DNA of 64,000 bases from Lindgomyces ingoldianus. Taxonomy: Eukaryota > Ascomycota > Dothideomycetes > Pleosporales > Lindgomycetaceae. Below are positions 36,301-47,049 of this stretch, piece by piece (positions within the stretch are counted from its first letter, which is position 1; each line of letters opens with the position of its first letter). Location of the stretch: contig NW_022985163.1 in assembly GCF_010093535.1 (NCBI RefSeq), forward strand, positions 1,030,353 through 1,094,352, read 5' to 3'. Below the pieces are notes generated by a model. It was not told the origin of the DNA. It saw nothing but the letters and a program-made list of their open reading frames with translations, and searched no databases. Position numbers and translations under genes: made by a program.

Positions 36301-37745
36301 TACTTTAAGCTTTAAATAACACTTTACAAATGTACTAGGCTAGTTTATGTAAACATAGCCTAGATTACGCTTAGCGCGTAAAGAATTAGCTATATTAGCT
36401 ATAAATGCTATCTAAGGGGAAATTCCTTGTGCATATAGCTTAAGTATAGTCTTAACAATTACCTGCTTCTTTTTATTGCCTAGCCTTTATAATTTAGCTG
36501 TAGAATTAGCTTATAAAGGTTGTCTAGCGCTGTAGTTATTTGTTGTCTTTTACAAGACTCTGCATATAGCTGCAGCATGTTTCTTTAAGAGTTTTATGTC
36601 TTATTTAAAAGCTTAGAGCATAAGCTGTATCTAACATTCTTTTAGCGCGTCTAAGTAGTGTTGTTAGGAATGCATTAGTGTAGGAAGGGTAGTTTAGTAG
36701 GGTCTTAGCAAAAGTAAGCAACTCAGGTGTGTGAGCAACTCGCCTGTGAAGTACGTTAACTAGTTTATAATATTTTGTATAATTAGAAGAGGAAACTAGT
36801 CTTAAATTATATTATTATTTAAAGTTTAATAGTCTTAGTAAACTTAGATTTTTTCTCTCTTCTTTTTTACAAAGACCTATAGCTAAGGCTACTAGGCTGT
36901 GGCTTTCTTAAATGTAGCCTTATGCTAATATTTAGTTAACATATTTCTGTAGAGCTTTCTTTTAGATTTTTGTTAGAGGGCAAAGCTTATAGGTTTTTAG
37001 GTTTAGGTCTTTTATTAGGTTTATAGTGTAGTCTTATAGTTAGTAAGAGAGCAATTCTTCTAGATCTTTAGGTGTCTTAAACATATCTTTATAGTCCTTA
37101 TACTTAGTAGGGATAGCATGTTCTTTCTAGATCTTGTAAATACTAATTTATTTTACATTTTTATTAGCTTTAAGTTCTTTAAAAGAGACTTTTTTAGTTT
37201 TTTATTTATTACTTTTATTACTCTAGCTTCTAGTTTTTAGTAGAGAAATTTCTAAGGTTTTTATTTCTTTAGGTAGTAACTGCTACCTTGCTTTGCTTGT
37301 TTATAGATTAAATATAAGTTATTATAGTATACTAACTAGGTTATGTGTGTGTAGTCTTTAAAACCTTTAATAGTTATTATTTTCTAGTTAATAGCTAGGT
37401 TATGTTTTTAAAGCTAGTTATAGCCTAAAATTATGTTGTACTTATCTCCTAGCAGAAGTATACTTATAGATTTCTAGTCTTTTGTGTTTAGAGTTGTAAA
37501 GTCTTTATTATACATTTCTAAGTTAATCTATTCTCTACTGTATTCTAGTAAGGAGGCGTTAGCAAGGGTTACCTTAAATAGATTTTTTTTAATTTAGAAT
37601 AAAATGCTTTGCTTTTCTACTTATATTTTATCTATAGCTATAAAAGTGCATCTACTGTTAATAAGAGCTAACTCTGTCTATCCTTTAAATGTAAAGATAA
37701 AGCAGACTAGGAATCTTGCTATAAAAACTTAAATAATGTTTTAAT
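33331..37745 (-). pseudogene. C1 pol remnant (protease to integrase), interrupted by A-FB2
   Basis: Minus strand. Protease lies near 37600-37700, with ALINS followed by a Cys-Thr-Phe (family D-S-G site decayed to N-S). The LLLGDKYNIILGYN segment is near 37420. RT includes a F-x-x-I-N-T-L-V-I-F box (family FGLTNAPATF) and Y-L-D-N at about 35433-35444. The integrase C-terminal region near 33600 reads KLKTLRYLDP. The protease N-terminus is cut at about 37745, where the opposite-facing C2 begins. Foldback A-FB2 occupies 35659-36756. Confidence 0.75.
35659..36756. mobile_element. A-FB2: intact palindromic foldback element (1,098 bp)
   Basis: Flanked by TA (35657-35658 and 36757-36758). The left arm is about 35659-36129, the loop about 36130-36280 and the right arm about 36281-36756. 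The arms match by eye over nearly all of about 470 bp, with differences that are mostly transitions. Each arm starts with the family A terminus and encodes the transposase N-terminal DNA-binding region (VKRYLELK); the loop reads as the next transposase segment on +. There is no catalytic domain. This is the best reference copy. Confidence 0.92.
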
Positions 37746-37799
37746 TAAGAAAACTATTAAAAGTATAGAGAATTCTATAACTATAACCTCTGTAAAATA

Positions 37800-38560
37800 G
37801 GACTTTATAAAGTAATTCTTAATAATAACTATAACACTTATAAAGTTATAAGAAAAATTACTATAGTCTACTATAACATCCTAAATAAAAAAGAATAACA
37901 AAAATTCTTTAAAAAAAATTTAGTAAAAGGAAAAGGCTCTAACTAGCACTTAACGCCCTTATAAACCCTAGCTCTATTAGAAGAACAACTAGATACACTA
38001 CCCCTAGCATTAGCAGTAACAAGAAAAGAGCTAGAGCTGCAATAAATTTACAGATACTGTATTCCCTATAGAAGTAAGAGGCATAACGCCTACTATTGTA
38101 AATACAAGGATCACCCCCTATAAATAATCTAAACAAAAGAATACCCTAGGTGGGCCTAAGTGTAGCCTATTCCTATCTGCACTAATCTTAAGTAATGCTT
38201 ATACACATAGTACCTCTATATAAACAAGTACTGCTTTTAACACTAGCTAATTAAGCACTAAGCTAGCTAGTAGCTAATAAGCGTATAAGAAAGCAAAAGG
38301 TTTACTAACACCCTAACAGGGTTAGTAATAACATGCAAAATGCTAAACTGTTAGCACTGCAACACAGGTCTACCTTATAAAACGAAACCCTAGACTAAAT
38401 GCAAGAAGGCTTCTAACTGCGCCTTCTACTACTTTTAGTAGAAAGCTTACTAGCAGAACAACTAGCTTCTACACCACTGCAGAGTAGAAAGCATTAATTG
38501 CCTAGTAGATAACTGTATAGTAAAAGATTACTAGTAATTTAAAATTATAGCTAACAGAGT
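37800..38560 (+). pseudogene. C2 gag remnant with CCHC zinc knuckle
   Basis: The zinc knuckle C-X2-C-X4-H-X4-C is at 38058-38099 (CIPYRSKRHNAYYC), with the second Cys changed to Tyr by a TGT-to-TAT change. The upstream region is Leu/Lys-rich. A second + frame over 38060-38560 also has few stops, so overlapping or shifted coding is possible. A 65-codon open frame on the opposite strand (37939-38136) is a shadow. Confidence 0.65.
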
Positions 38561-40829
38561 AGATAAATAAATATATAGTCTTTTAAGTGTTAAAGAAGAC
38601 AACTCTAGCATAAATTATAATAAAGTCTACTACAACATAAAAGTTCTTGTAGTAGTAGGATAAGGGTTAGAAAGAAGCCTAACAGCTAACTACACACTTA
38701 AATTCTCTAACAGAATAGTATGTAAAGGTCTTGCACTAATTAATAGTAAATGCACCTTTTTAGTAATTAACTTCTAATGTGTTAAGAATTATAAGATACC
38801 TTACTAAATAAAAAAGCACTTTTTTTAAGTATCTCTAGCTAACGCATCCTTAATTAAATATAGTAAAGGACAAATCTGCCTAGAAACTAAGAAAGTAACC
38901 TTAATAATAAAATTAATAACTAACTATATATCCCTAAGCATACTACTACTTAAAGAAAAGTACTAAATTATACTAGGATATAACTAGCTTTACTAACACA
39001 ACCTAAAGATAAACTAGTAAACTATAATAATAAAAGTTAAAGCTAAACATGTGTAAGCTATGTAACTAACTAAACTCTAGAACTTTCTCTACTAAGAACT
39101 AAAAGCACACGCTGTCTGCATAATAAAAAAAGAACTAAAAAAAATCTTTTTTAAAAAATTTAAAAAAGAAAAAGACCTAGATTAGGTAGGAATCTACAGG
39201 ATTATAGAGAAACTTAGAAAGGAACTCTTAAAAAAATACTAAGGATATAAGAACATGTTTATAACTTCTAAAGATCTAAAAGAATTACCCCTACACTAAC
39301 TTTAGAACTATGTAATTAACTTTAAACTTAATCTACAACTAAAAACACATAAGCTATGTCCTTTTATAGTAGCTTAGAAGGAAGCACTATAGGAGTACGT
39401 AGACTGTATACTAGCAAGAGGCTATATTTAAGAAAGTAAAAGCCCTATAGCATTAGCAGTAGTCTTTGCAAAGAAAAAGAATAGAAAGGTTAAAGTTTAT
39501 TAAGACTACAGAACTCTTAACAAAAACACTATAAAAGATTAGTTTCCCCTTTCTATTATCTAGGACATTATAAATTAATTAAAAGGAACTACACACTTTA
39601 CTAAGTTTAACGTCTAGGACAGATTTAATAAGATAAGGATAAAAAAAAGACATAAATAGATAATAGCTTTTAAAACCTTATAGGCCTTCTATAAGCTTCT
39701 TATTATGCTATTTAGACTTACTAATGCCTTTGCTACTTTCTAGAGAGTAATTAACACAGCACTTAACCTATACTTAGACATCTTTGTTTTAGTATACTTA
39801 GACAACATCTTAATGTACATAAAAGAAGATAAATTAGACTATTATTACAAGGTATAACTAGTGCTAGATAAACTCTAAAAGTATAGACTACACTTATAGC
39901 TAGAAAAATGTAAATTTAACATACAAGAGACAGATTACCTTAAATTTATTATTAATAAAAAAGAAATAAAGATAGACCCTACTAAAGTAAATAAAGTGCT
40001 TAAATAGCTAACACTAATAATAGTAACAGAAATTAAAGAATTTTTAGGTCTTACTAGCTATGTACAAAGAATAATTAAAAACTACTTAAAAATTACGCTC
40101 CCCCTTATAAACACTACTTTAAAAGAAAGAGTAACCTAGAAATTCTAATAGACAACAGAAATAGAAAAAGCCTTTTAAAAGCTAAAGCAGATAATAATAA
40201 GTTACTCTATCCTTAAGATGTATAACTCTACACTAGAAATAAAAGTGCACACTAATGCTTTTTTAAGAGCTAAAGGAGTAACACTCTTTTAAAAACAAGA
40301 AAACAGTTAATAGCATCTAGTAGCCTACTATTTAGCAAAATTTGCACTATTAGAGTAAAAGTACACTATTCCTAATAAAAAACTAAAAGCTATAGTTAAT
40401 GCATGTAGAAATTAGAAAGTTAAGCTTTAAGGCCTTAGCTAATAGTTTATAATCTTTACTAACTACATAAACTTTGTTACCTTTTTTACTACAAAAAAAC
40501 TTTTACTAATGCATGTATAATAAGTAATAGAACTTACTTAATTTAATTTTATTATTAAACATGTAGCAGAGAGCAGTAACTAACAGGCAGACGCTCTAAG
40601 CAGACGCGCTAATTACTTTAAAAAGAATAAAAAAAACTCTAAAGAATTTATAATCTTTAAAGAAACCCTAGAAGGACTAGTTTATAAAAGACTAAAATAA
40701 AAAGAACTACTATGTTCCCTTATAATAGTTAAACAAAGATAGAAAAACCTAATAAGAGAATATTATAAGGCCCCTGTGTTTAGACACCTAGGAATTAGAT
40801 TACTACAGAAGAAAATTAAAAATGCTATA

Positions 40830-42694
40830 ACGTACTTCATAGGCGAGTTGCTCACACACCTGAGTTGCTTACTTTTGCTAAGACCCTACTACACTACTTT
40901 TTCTACACTAATGCATTTCTAACAACACTACTTAAACGTGTTAAAGAAACATTAGATGTAGCTTACGCTCTAGGCTTTTAAACAAAACGCAACACTTTTT
41001 AACTAACACGCTGCAGCTATCTATAGGGTCCCTTAAAAAATAATAAGCAACTAACGCGCTAGACAACCTTTCTAAGCTAATTATATAGCTAACTTATAAA
41101 AGCTAGATAATAATAAAGAGCAGGTAATTATTTAGCACATACTTAAGCTAGATGCGCAAGGATTTCCCCCCTAGCTAGTAGCTATAGCTAATATAGCTAA
41201 TTCTTTACGCGCTAAGCATAATATAGGCTATATTAGCATAAACTAGCCTAATACATTTATTAAGCGTTACTTAGAGCTTAAAGTAAAGTTTAAGCATAAG
41301 TATAACTATAAAAGAGCTTTTTATAAAAATCCTATAGTAATTTAAAGCTAGTTTAACTTTATAAAGAATATTAAAGCTAAGTATAGCATCTAGAATAACA
41401 ACACATACAACTTTAACAAGACAGAGTTTATAATAGGCTAGATATCTACTAGAGCAGTTGTTATAAGTTTAGAGAGATAAGGATAGCTAAAAGCAGTCTA
41501 GCTAGGCAACTAGAAGTAGACAATAGCTATCTAGGGCATTAATGCTAAAAGGTAAGCTATTCTGCTCTTTATTATTTTCTAGGGTAGCAACTACCTTTTA
41601 AACTAGTACAAGAAGAAAAATTTACTTTAGAATTAAGTTATTATAATCTCTAAGCGCAGCTAGACTACTAATTAGCTTAGTCTAGACTAGTTAAAGCACT
41701 TTAACGCGCATATAAAGAAGTGTACTGTTAGCAGCTACTGTCTGCTAGTTATTAACAGCTATAAGAGCTATAACTTACTTTATTTCTAGTAATACTATAA
41801 GAATAATAAAATTATTACTATCTACATGCTTTTTTACTTATTACACCTTTTATAGCTACTTAATGTAGGTTGTTTTACTTCTTTAAAGAAGGTGTATAGG
41901 CGCTAAGCTAAAAACCTTATGCGCAACTAGATTACTTATATTATAAAAATAAAGTTCCTGCTATGCTTTAAAGCAGCTTATAATGCTATAATTACTTTTA
42001 GTAATATCTAAGAAGAGTTCTAAGGCGCTAGATTAGTTCCTTTTAACCTATAACAAGTTATAATAGGCCTTAATGTAAAGTTGTGCACTCTATTACTACT
42101 ACTACCTATATACAACAAGCCCTAGCAGTTGTAAACCCTAAGTAATACTTTAGAACTTAGGTTATAATTAATGCTTATAAAGATAAAGATTTAGAAGCAT
42201 ATAAATAGTTTACTAACTTCTATAGTAAAGGTGTTTAAAAAGGTCTTAAAAGGGGCAGCAATAATTGCGCATAAGCTAGTGTTAGCATAACAGAAAATTA
42301 CTAAGCTTTAAGCAGCTAATAAGGCTACTACGCAACATAAATTACATAAAAAAAGTAAATTAAAGCAAAAAAGACCTTAATAATTTAAAAAGGCCTACAC
42401 TTAACAGCTCTAAAGGAGTTTAGGGCGCGCAGTAATAGGAAGAAGGCAAAGAAGCAGGTGTAAGCTAAAGTAGGTAAGCTATCCTAAAGGCGCTGCAGAC
42501 AGTGCAATTAGACTAGGCATAACGCGCGAACATGTAAGCAAGAAGCAGAAGTAGTATCTAAATAATATTCTAGGCTGTACTGTACTATATAGTGCCAGAG
42601 CGGGTTGTTATGGGCCATAATAGAGTTCGTTGGGGTGGGGTCTTGGCAAAAGTGAGCGACTCGGGTGTGTGAGCAACTCGCCTGTGAAGTACGT
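40830..42694 (+). mobile_element. A: full-length pogo/Fot1-like family A transposon (1,865 bp)
   Basis: ACGTACTTCATAGG... to ...GTGAAGTACGT, flanked by TA. It is the only copy with both ends and a whole transposase between them, and so the likely parent type of the foldbacks. Subterminal direct repeats GAGTTGCT lie at 40845 and 40862. It interrupts the C2 integrase. Confidence 0.92.
40960..42560 (+). pseudogene. Family A transposase remnant (pogo/Fot1-like DDD transposase)
   Basis: The N-terminal DNA-binding (CENP-B/helix-turn-helix) region ends in KRYLELKVKFKHKYNYKRA near 41265-41330. The first catalytic region reads YNFNKTEFIIG (Asp now Asn) near 41400. Next comes GINAKR near 41540. The second region reads LLVINSYKSY (family D-G-H, Asp now Asn) near 41750. 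The third reads LLNVGCFTSLKKVY near 41860 (Asp now Asn). All three catalytic aspartates are therefore lost, each by a G-to-A change. The tail contains a basic stretch. Inactive. Confidence 0.85.
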
Positions 42695-43949
42695 TACTCT
42701 AAGAAGTGCCCTAATTAAAACATCTATGTACTAAAGTTTTATAGGAATGCAACATCTGTAATAAGAACAACCCTTAACGCTATAAACCCTATAGACTACT
42801 TTAACTAATTACAGCGCCAGGTTAACTATAGACTATAATAACTATAGATTTTATTACTAGGCTACTGCCTTTATAAGAACCTAGCATAAAAAGACTATGT
42901 AACATAATTACATAAGTTGTTAACAAAACTACTAAATTTGTTTACTTATAGCTATCTAAAAAAAGTATTATAGCTAAAAAATTTATGTTTAAACTAGAAA
43001 AAAATGTCTTAGCTATTTATAGCTATTCTAAGACTATTATCTTAAACTATAATAAATTATTTACTAGTAAATTCTAAGCAGCTGTAGTTAAACATCTTAG
43101 AATTAACTATAAGCTCTTTACTACTTATTACCTGCAAATAGATAGACAGACAGAAAGAGTAAACATAGAAGTAAAAAAATATCTGCGCAAGTATATGTTG
43201 TACAAATAAACAGATTAGGCAGAATAGCTACTAATAGCATAATTTGCTATTAGCACTACAGAATTAGCTATAACTAAAGAAACCCTGTATAAAGCTAATT
43301 TTAGATACTTTTTATAATATAAGCTTTACAGCTTACAACTAACTAACTTTTTAAAAGCTATAAACTGCATAACTAGACTTCTAGAGCTGCATTAGAAGCT
43401 TACTAGAGAAGCGCATTTAGCTTAAGAAGCTATAGAAAAGGTAGTAAACTAAAAAAAAACTAGCACTAGAAATACACTTAAATAATTATGTGTATTTAAA
43501 CATAAAAAATCTTAAAACACTAAGACCCTCTAAGAAGTTAGCTAAGAAACGCATAGAACTATATAGAGTTATATAAACACACTCTAGCATCTGTAAACTT
43601 AAACTACTAAAGAAAATGTAAATACATCTTTAGTTCTACATCTCTAAGCTTAAACTTATGCTTAAGACTATTCTACTTACAACTACTAGATAAAAAAAGG
43701 AAGAAAAGAAGTATAAAGTAAAAAAGATCTTAGACTATAAAGGAAATAAGTACCTAGTAAAATAGAAAGAATAGCCTACTAGTAAAACACTTAGAAACTT
43801 ATTAAAAGCCTGTTAAACACTTCTTAGGCCTTTTATAAATACTTAGAGTCCCTTCTAAACAAAACTATCTAGAAGAAAGTTTCTTAGACTAGAAAACACT
43901 ATTATTAGTTAAAACTGCAGCAGCATTAGCTAGCTGCAATGTAGAAAGT

Positions 43950-44168
43950 CTATAACCTTTTAACATAAGTTAAGAAGAAGGAAGACTAGCTACTTTTGCT
44001 TTAAGCGCTTTAAGCTTATCTAGTAATAAGAGGTTTTTTTTTAAATACTTTGCCTTTTAATCTGCTAAGAGATCTAATTAACACTGCGCCCTCTTCTAAT
44101 AAGTAATAAAAGACTAAAGGCGCGTAAGAGAATCTCTTTGCTTTTATAAAAAAAAAATTTTTTATCTT
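43950..44168 (-). pseudogene. C2 antisense frame, distal part
   Basis: On the minus strand, KIKNFFFIKAKRFSYAPLVF, then YYLLEEGAVLIRSLSRLKGK is open for about 50 codons and continues with Gln-type stops (to about 43950). It joins, across transposon J, the cysteine-containing part at 46031-46330. The open block at 44016-44231 starts inside the J terminus, so its first 20 or so codons are not native. Confidence 0.45.
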
Positions 44169-44170
44169 TA

Positions 44171-46028
44171 ACATAGAACACAAGCGAGTCGGTAACATAA
44201 GCGAGTTGGTAGCCTCACCAACTTTGCGCAACGCGTTAACTATTAACTACTATAGCTTAACTAACTACTTCTTAATTATGTTTAAATAAAGCAGGTATTG
44301 TTCTTGCTATCTAAGCCCTTAATCACGCGCAAATTAAAAGTGTAAATTGTGCTGCAGCCACGTTTAACGTGCCCTAATTAACCCTAAACAACTAACGCGC
44401 TAGTTAACCCGCACAACGCAATTGCTAGCTTAACTTAAAGAAGCTTACTAAGCTAAAGGAGGAGTTAATTATTAAACATATACTTAACTTTAATTTATAA
44501 GGATTCTTGCCTAGCCTAAACGCTGTGCGAGTTATAGCTAACAATCTACTTACTGCACGCAGTGCTTAGCTAGTAGGAAAGAACTAGCTGCTAAACTTTG
44601 TTAAGCGTACAAATAGCCTTACTATGTGTTTTAATTAACTGTACAACTAGCAGCGAGCTCTATGCGAGGATCCTAGGATAATACAGACCTGGTTTGAGCT
44701 TGTACAGCGTACGCAGGCTACCTATGGGATCTTAGACAAGGATACCTTTAACTTTAATAAAGCTAGCTTTATAATAGGCTAGATAACGTCTTAAATAGTT
44801 GTTACTAGCTTAAAGAGACATTATTAGCCTAAGGCAGTACAACTAGGTAATTGTAAGTGGGTTATAGTTATTTAGGGAATTAATGCTATAGGGTAAGCTA
44901 TCCTACTATACATTATCTTTAAGGCCTAGTACTACCTATCTGCCTAGTATAAGGATTAGGATATCCTAGGCAACTAGAAGATTAGTGTGAGTAAGAATAG
45001 ATAGACTAATAATAATCTTAGAGTTGCCTAGCTAAGGCACTTTATTAAGCATACTAAGAATAAGATAGTAGGCGCGCGCTAACTTTTAGTCCTAGATAGT
45101 TATGTAAGCTATTACTTAGCTGCGTTTAAAGACCTTTGTAGAGAGAATAATATCTACACGCTCTATATGCCTCTACATTTATCACATCTCCTCTAGCTGC
45201 TTAATGTTAGCTGCTTCTTACTATTAAAGCGTGTGTATAAGGATAAGATTAACAGCTTAGTCTGCTGCTACATAAAGCATATTACTAAGCTTAAATTCCT
45301 GCCTTCCTTTAAAGCAGCTTTTAAGAAGGCCTTTACACTAAAGAATATTTGCGCAAGTTTTAGAGGTGTAGGGCTAGTCCTACTTGTGCTAGAAGCAGTA
45401 CTATTAAAGCTTAATATAGTTGTTTATACGCCTTTACTACTACTACTACCTTAACTAGAGGCTCTCTAGGTGTTGCAAACACTAAGTAATGCACGTAAAC
45501 TTAAGGCGCAGTTAACTTTACTCTATATAAGGATTTAACAGCATTAAAACTTATCCCCTATATAAATGCTTTAGTTACTAGATTATCTTACTAAAGGCGC
45601 TAAAATAGTAATGCATTTAGCTCTACTACTATGTGATTAGGTCTCTGCCCTTTAGAAAGCTAATAAGGCTGCAATAAAGCAAAGGGCGTGTAAAAAAAGG
45701 CAGATCTAAAGGCACAGAGATATAATAATTAAAGAAGGTGTAGATATAGTTGCTTAAAGAGACGCGCAGCAGCTAGCAGAGCAGAGTAGGCAGCAGGATG
45801 CATTAGCATTAGGGCAAAGTTAACAGGCTCTTGCGCGCTGTAGTTGCTGTAGGGAGCCTAGTTATAATTCTTGCACATGTAAAAAGAATACTGTAGACGC
45901 TACTTTATCTTAGATACCTACATTTTTATAGTATTTTAGTGCGTTGTTAAGTTGCGTTGTTTTAAAGGTAGAGAAAGTTAGTGAGGCTACTAACTCGCTT
46001 ATGTTACTGACTCGCTTGTGTTCTATGT
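44171..46028 (+). mobile_element. J: pogo/Fot1-like transposon, third family (1,858 bp)
   Basis: Flanked by TA (44169-44170 and 46029-46030), with inverted termini ACATAGAACACAAGCGAGTC... and its complement. Two direct GCGAGT sites lie at 44184 and 44201. It is the least decayed DNA transposon in the window and inserted into the C2 antisense frame. Confidence 0.92.
44370..45490 (+). pseudogene. J transposase remnant
   Basis: The first catalytic region reads FNFNKASFIIG near 44750 (Asp now Asn). The second reads LVLDSYVSYYLAAF near 45090 and keeps the Asp, though the following G-H has become Ser-Tyr. The third reads LLNVSCFLLLKRVYK near 45195-45240 (Asp now Asn). From 45233 the C-terminal region is open for 73 codons (MYKDKINSLVCCYIKHITKL ...), with the typical Fot1-type FRGVGL and closing proline/leucine-rich tail. 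Much of the N-terminal half is interrupted by Gln/Trp-type stops. Confidence 0.85.
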
Positions 46029-46030
46029 TA

Positions 46031-46450
46031 CCTTCTTTTTTTTTTTTGCGTATTTTATCTTTTTAAATTGCCTCTAACTCTGCTAACAGCTTTTTACCCT
46101 CCTGTTCTAAGTAATCTTAGGCTGTGTTAGACATAAAGGTGTTGCAGCAACTGCCCTTTTAAACACACTCTACACACTTATCTAATAACAAGGACATTAT
46201 GTAAGAGGACCTACTTAAATAATAAGCACTACAGGGACGCATCTTTGTACAATAAAGAAGGTTAAGGTAAGTAATAGTATAAAGACAACAGGCAGCAGCA
46301 GAAGAACAAGAAACCTAATAAGGCATAGTTAAAGAAGTTTAACATTAGGCTAGCCTTTAAGAAAGGAAACATACTAGCTAAAAAGAAAATCTAACACCTA
46401 TAATAAAAAGAACGTAACAGTAAGAACGCTAACTAGAAGGGAAGCCTATG
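46031..46450 (-). pseudogene. C2 antisense frame, CX2CX6C part, and leader next to the LTR
   Basis: The minus-strand frame begins near 46200 with MSLLLDKCVECV, then a Gln-type stop, KGSCCNTFMSN: a CX2CX6C motif followed by the same N-T-F-x-S-N found in C1. A Lys/Glu-rich tail (YLEQEGKKLLAELEAI) runs into transposon J. Between 46210 and 46450 there is a spacer with pyrimidine-rich minus-strand sequence and no coding I can defend. Confidence 0.55.
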
Positions 46451-47049
46451 TGTTACAGCTAATAGTTAGACTATAATAACCTAACTAGCTGTCTTACACA
46501 GCCTAAACAATGTTAGATAGAAGACGCTTAGCCCTATGCTAAGCAAATTATGTAATAGGACAGATAAGAAATAGCTTTAGCTTTTAGATAAAAGCCTAGT
46601 AGAATGCATTGTTTAATAAGCTTTGCAGGTTTGCAGGCTTGCAGGTTATGCAGGCTAGGTAAGCATGCAAACATGCAAGCATGCAGAACATGCAAACTCT
46701 ATGTATATAGTCTTAATTACAACTATAGTTAGAAGGTTGTAATTACTGTTTAGTCTTTACTTACTTAATAAACTAAGAGGCATTAAAGCTTTTATAAAGA
46801 GGACATTACTGCCTTGTATATTTTACACTATATATACCTCTATTTCTATTCTTATAGATTAGGTTTACTAGCTCCCTATACAGCTGCTAGGTTAAACTAC
46901 AGCCTGCCTTCTTTATCTCGCTAACTCTACACTCTGCTCAACAGACTGTACACCTGATCCAGCTAAGTTCTATCCCCTCTTACCGCTAACATCACCTTAG
47001 GCCGTCGTACTCCTGAAAATACCATTTCATCGGAGTAAGGATTGTAACA
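46451..47049 (+). repeat. C2 3' LTR, family C (599 bp)
   Basis: TGTTACAGCT... to ...AAGGATTGTAACA, in the opposite orientation to the C1 LTR. It contains a cluster of GCAGG/GCATG units at 46625-46690. Its last 150 bp are GC-rich. It abuts E-outer at 47050 with GAAAG. Confidence 0.85.

Larger units (their letters stand above)
25373..37745 (-). mobile_element. C1: family C Ty3/Gypsy element, 5' end missing
   Basis: From left to right: 3' LTR (25373-25957), an antisense frame on + (26190-26584, resuming at 33168), then pol on the minus strand (about 33331-37745), ending inside the protease. No 5' LTR or gag remains; at about 37745 it meets C2 in opposite orientation. Gypsy F2 (26585-33162) and foldback A-FB2 (35659-36756) are nested inside. 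Treating these pieces as one element is inferred from the continuity of the antisense frame across F2 and from the mirror arrangement in C2. Confidence 0.65.
38560..43860 (+). pseudogene. C2 pol remnant: protease, RT, RNase H, integrase, chromodomain (chromovirus type)
   Basis: Protease: ALINSKCTFLVI near 38737, then IILGYN near 38970. RT: SPIALAVVFAKKKNRKVKVY at 39440-39500, then DYRTLNKNT; an F-x-L-T-N-A-F-A-T-F box near 39720; Y-L-D-N at 39795-39806; a FLGLTSYVQRII segment near 40040. RNase H: HTNAFLRAKGV near 40250 and a DALSRRANYF segment at about 40590. Integrase continues past the family A insertion (40830-42694), with YYLQIDRQTERVN near 43125. At the C-terminus ILDYKGNKYLVK and following residues (43725-43830) resemble a chromodomain with its Trp codons turned to stops. 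Chromodomain-bearing Gypsy elements are common in fungi. Confidence 0.85.
37746..46450 (+). mobile_element. C2: family C Ty3/Gypsy element on +, 5' end missing (3' LTR at 46451)
   Basis: In order: partial gag with zinc knuckle, protease, RT, RNase H, integrase and chromodomain on + (to about 43850), then an antisense frame on the minus strand (43950-46400, split by J), then the 3' LTR (46451-47049). It is the mirror image of C1, and its protein segments are homologous to those of C1 but clearly diverged. Family A element 40830-42694 and transposon J (44171-46028) are nested in it. Confidence 0.7.

Noticed and set aside
37939..38136. 65-codon minus-strand frame with hydrophobic stretch
   Set aside because: It is the complement of the C2 gag zinc-knuckle region, which reads sensibly on +. 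The apparent membrane segment is a by-product of AT-rich codons.
44016..44231. 71-codon minus-strand frame as a host gene
   Set aside because: Its start lies in the transposon J terminus. The rest belongs to the C2 antisense frame and is interrupted further on.
46620..46700. GCAGG/GCATG repeat cluster as a CRISPR-like or regulatory array
   Set aside because: The units are short, irregular and inside an LTR. A shorter version occurs in the related LTR near 13063. It is simple-sequence drift in an LTR.
25373..47049. C1 and C2 LTRs as the two ends of one large inverted-repeat element
   Set aside because: They are opposite in orientation but clearly diverged, and each is collinear with its own pol on the correct strand. 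No shared target duplication was found (TCTAC left, GAAAG right).
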